This document shows positions 38,648 through 39,963 of a stretch of DNA of 39,963 nt, piece by piece. Position numbers and translations under genes: made by a program. The DNA comes from Thermoplasmata archaeon (lineage in GTDB: Archaea > Thermoplasmatota > E2 > UBA202 > JdFR-43). The notes under the pieces were generated by a model. That model did no database searches. It was given only the letters and a program-made list of their open reading frames with translations, and was not told the DNA's origin. The DNA lies in NCBI GenBank assembly GCA_021162065.1, contig JAGGZK010000048.1, forward strand, positions 1 to 39,963, read 5' to 3'. The number at the start of each line of letters is the position of its first letter. Position 1 is the stretch's first letter.

Positions 38648-38791
38648 AAGAAAGAACACGGAAAATGCCATCATGAGAAGGGAGTAGAGCAGCATTACCT
38701 TTCTTATTCTCACAGAATTCCAGGGAGAAGATGTGGCTGAGGGAAGCATGATTTTCTCCGAGAGCATCACCATATATTTACCCATCCCCAT
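38642..38791 (-). CDS. Small single-TM protein
   Basis: MGMGKYMVMLSEKIMLPSATSSPWNSVRIRKVMLLYSLLMMAFSVFFLL; AGGAG upstream; stop codon abuts the thiDN stop. Confidence 0.4.
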   Translation of the reverse strand: MGMGKYMVMLSEKIMLPSATSSPWNSVRIRKVMLLYSLLMMAFSVFFLL

Positions 38792-38890
38792 CATGCTTAA
38801 AAAACTCCTGCCCTTTAATAAGCATGGAGGGGGGTTATGCAATACATAAAGTTTTCGGTGGTAGGTGTAGATCGGAACTATACTCAGGGT

Positions 38891-39811
38891 TTAGGGGAGT
38901 TTTATATCTGCCCAGAAAATACCTGCTGTTGCCATTCCAACACCAATCATATTAACATTAAAAATCCATTCTCCTTCCCCTCCCACAATTGGTTCAAACA
39001 CCGGGGTAAAATCGCTTTCATTGGTCACAAAAAATCCACGTTTGCTTTCCCATGCAACAGCTTTTCCTGTTGTTCCATCTGGAGCAATATATCTCATGCT
39101 GGCAACAGAAATGCTCCCTGTAGGAGCATAAAAGAAACCAATGAAGGTATTGTTAACTTGTATTCTCATTTCACCCTGAAATATTATGCTCAATGGAAAA
39201 GTTTTAAGATTGAGATTTGCATGAAAATCTTCATTTTCTGAGATACTGGAAGAAGAATATTCGGAAACATTAATGATAAAAGCATCTGTATCGTTGATAT
39301 AAACTCTTATTTGACTTTCCGCTACTGGAGAAGCCATATAGATGAGATACCATCTCCCCTCGGGTAAAGAGATATTATATGCATTGTACATGGAAGTAAT
39401 ATCTGCCGGAGTTCTCTCACTTAAATGAGAATAGAAAAAATCTTTGCCAACTCCTATCTGAAAATATATGTCTGTAATGCGTCCCTGTTTAAGAATAGTC
39501 ACAATTGGAGGGCTCCAGAAAATTTTATTTTCGATGTTAATTAAAAACAATCTATCAGCAAAAATCCATTTCGTTGTTCGCTCGTTTTTCATAACCGCTT
39601 TTAGAAATATTTCCCCAATGTGAATGGTGTGATTGCTTTCCATTCTTATAGCCAAGCAATTGCTGGTTAAATTTTTATTTTCATAAGTAAAAGAATTTAT
39701 TATTTTAGTTTGATTACCCACACTCAATGCTTGGGTTTGGGGAAACAATGATGTAGCCATAAATAGCCCTGCCACCATCAACACCCACCATATTTTCCTC
39801 TTCATATTCAC
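38891..39811 (-). CDS. Predicted secreted protein of unknown function
   Basis: Signal peptide IWWVLMVAGLFMATSLFPQTQA; 306-aa N/S/T-rich ORF with multiple N-x-S/T sequons. Confidence 0.7.
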   Translation of the reverse strand: MNMKRKIWWVLMVAGLFMATSLFPQTQALSVGNQTKIINSFTYENKNLTSNCLAIRMESNHTIHIGEIFLKAVMKNERTTKWIFADRLFLINIENKIFWSPPIVTILKQGRITDIYFQIGVGKDFFYSHLSERTPADITSMYNAYNISLPEGRWYLIYMASPVAESQIRVYINDTDAFIINVSEYSSSSISENEDFHANLNLKTFPLSIIFQGEMRIQVNNTFIGFFYAPTGSISVASMRYIAPDGTTGKAVAWESKRGFFVTNESDFTPVFEPIVGGEGEWIFNVNMIGVGMATAGIFWADIKLP

Positions 39812-39835
39812 CCCTTAAGCTTATACTAAGTATAG

Positions 39836-39963
39836 TTATATAAAATTTTCAATAACTTTAGCGTTGCCCATTATTTTCACATTTGAGTTTCTCATAATAC
39901 CTGGTGGAACATCAGAGTGAAATATTTTTAGCTCTATAGCGAAGATTTCTATTGGCCTCAATA
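39836..39963 (-). CDS. C-terminal fragment of an unknown protein (5' end outside the window)
   Basis: Own translation of the minus strand from the edge gives LRPIEIFAIELKIFHSDVPPGIMRNSNVKIMGNAKVIENFI*; open frame to the edge, 24 bp upstream of the next minus gene. Confidence 0.35.
   Translation of the reverse strand, partial: LRPIEIFAIELKIFHSDVPPGIMRNSNVKIMGNAKVIENFI

Noticed and set aside
1-39963. CRISPR arrays, transposases, integrases, toxin-antitoxin or defence islands
   Set aside because: None found on reading both strands; the window is mainly housekeeping and metabolic genes.

Overview
Gene-dense archaeal chromosome segment, probably Thermoplasmatota-like Euryarchaeota (lineage is an inference from gene content and leaderless promoters). 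I support about 45 protein genes, a tRNA-Arg(GCG) with a 47-nt bulge-helix-bulge intron, and a tRNA-Ser(GCT). Recognisable housekeeping genes include the proteasome alpha subunit (5'-truncated by the window edge), Hel308, KEOPS Cgi121, aIF5A, agmatinase, spermidine synthase, uridylate kinase, PPDK and aRF1. Metabolic genes include HutU/HutH, an acyl-CoA synthetase, a ThiD-ThiN fusion and an AOR-family oxidoreductase with its ferredoxin. I found no CRISPR array, transposon or prophage. The loci most worth follow-up are: (i) a ferredoxin-AOR-secreted CrtC/AttH-like lipocalin operon; (ii) a tightly coupled trio of an anchored exported DGY-motif protein, a polytopic membrane protein and a P-loop NTPase; (iii) an uncharacterised 441-aa protein with two CX3CX2C motifs; (iv) an intron-containing tRNA whose first base directly follows the Cgi121 stop codon; (v) two inverted repeats placed in divergent promoters; (vi) a tandem hairpin/T-tract element.
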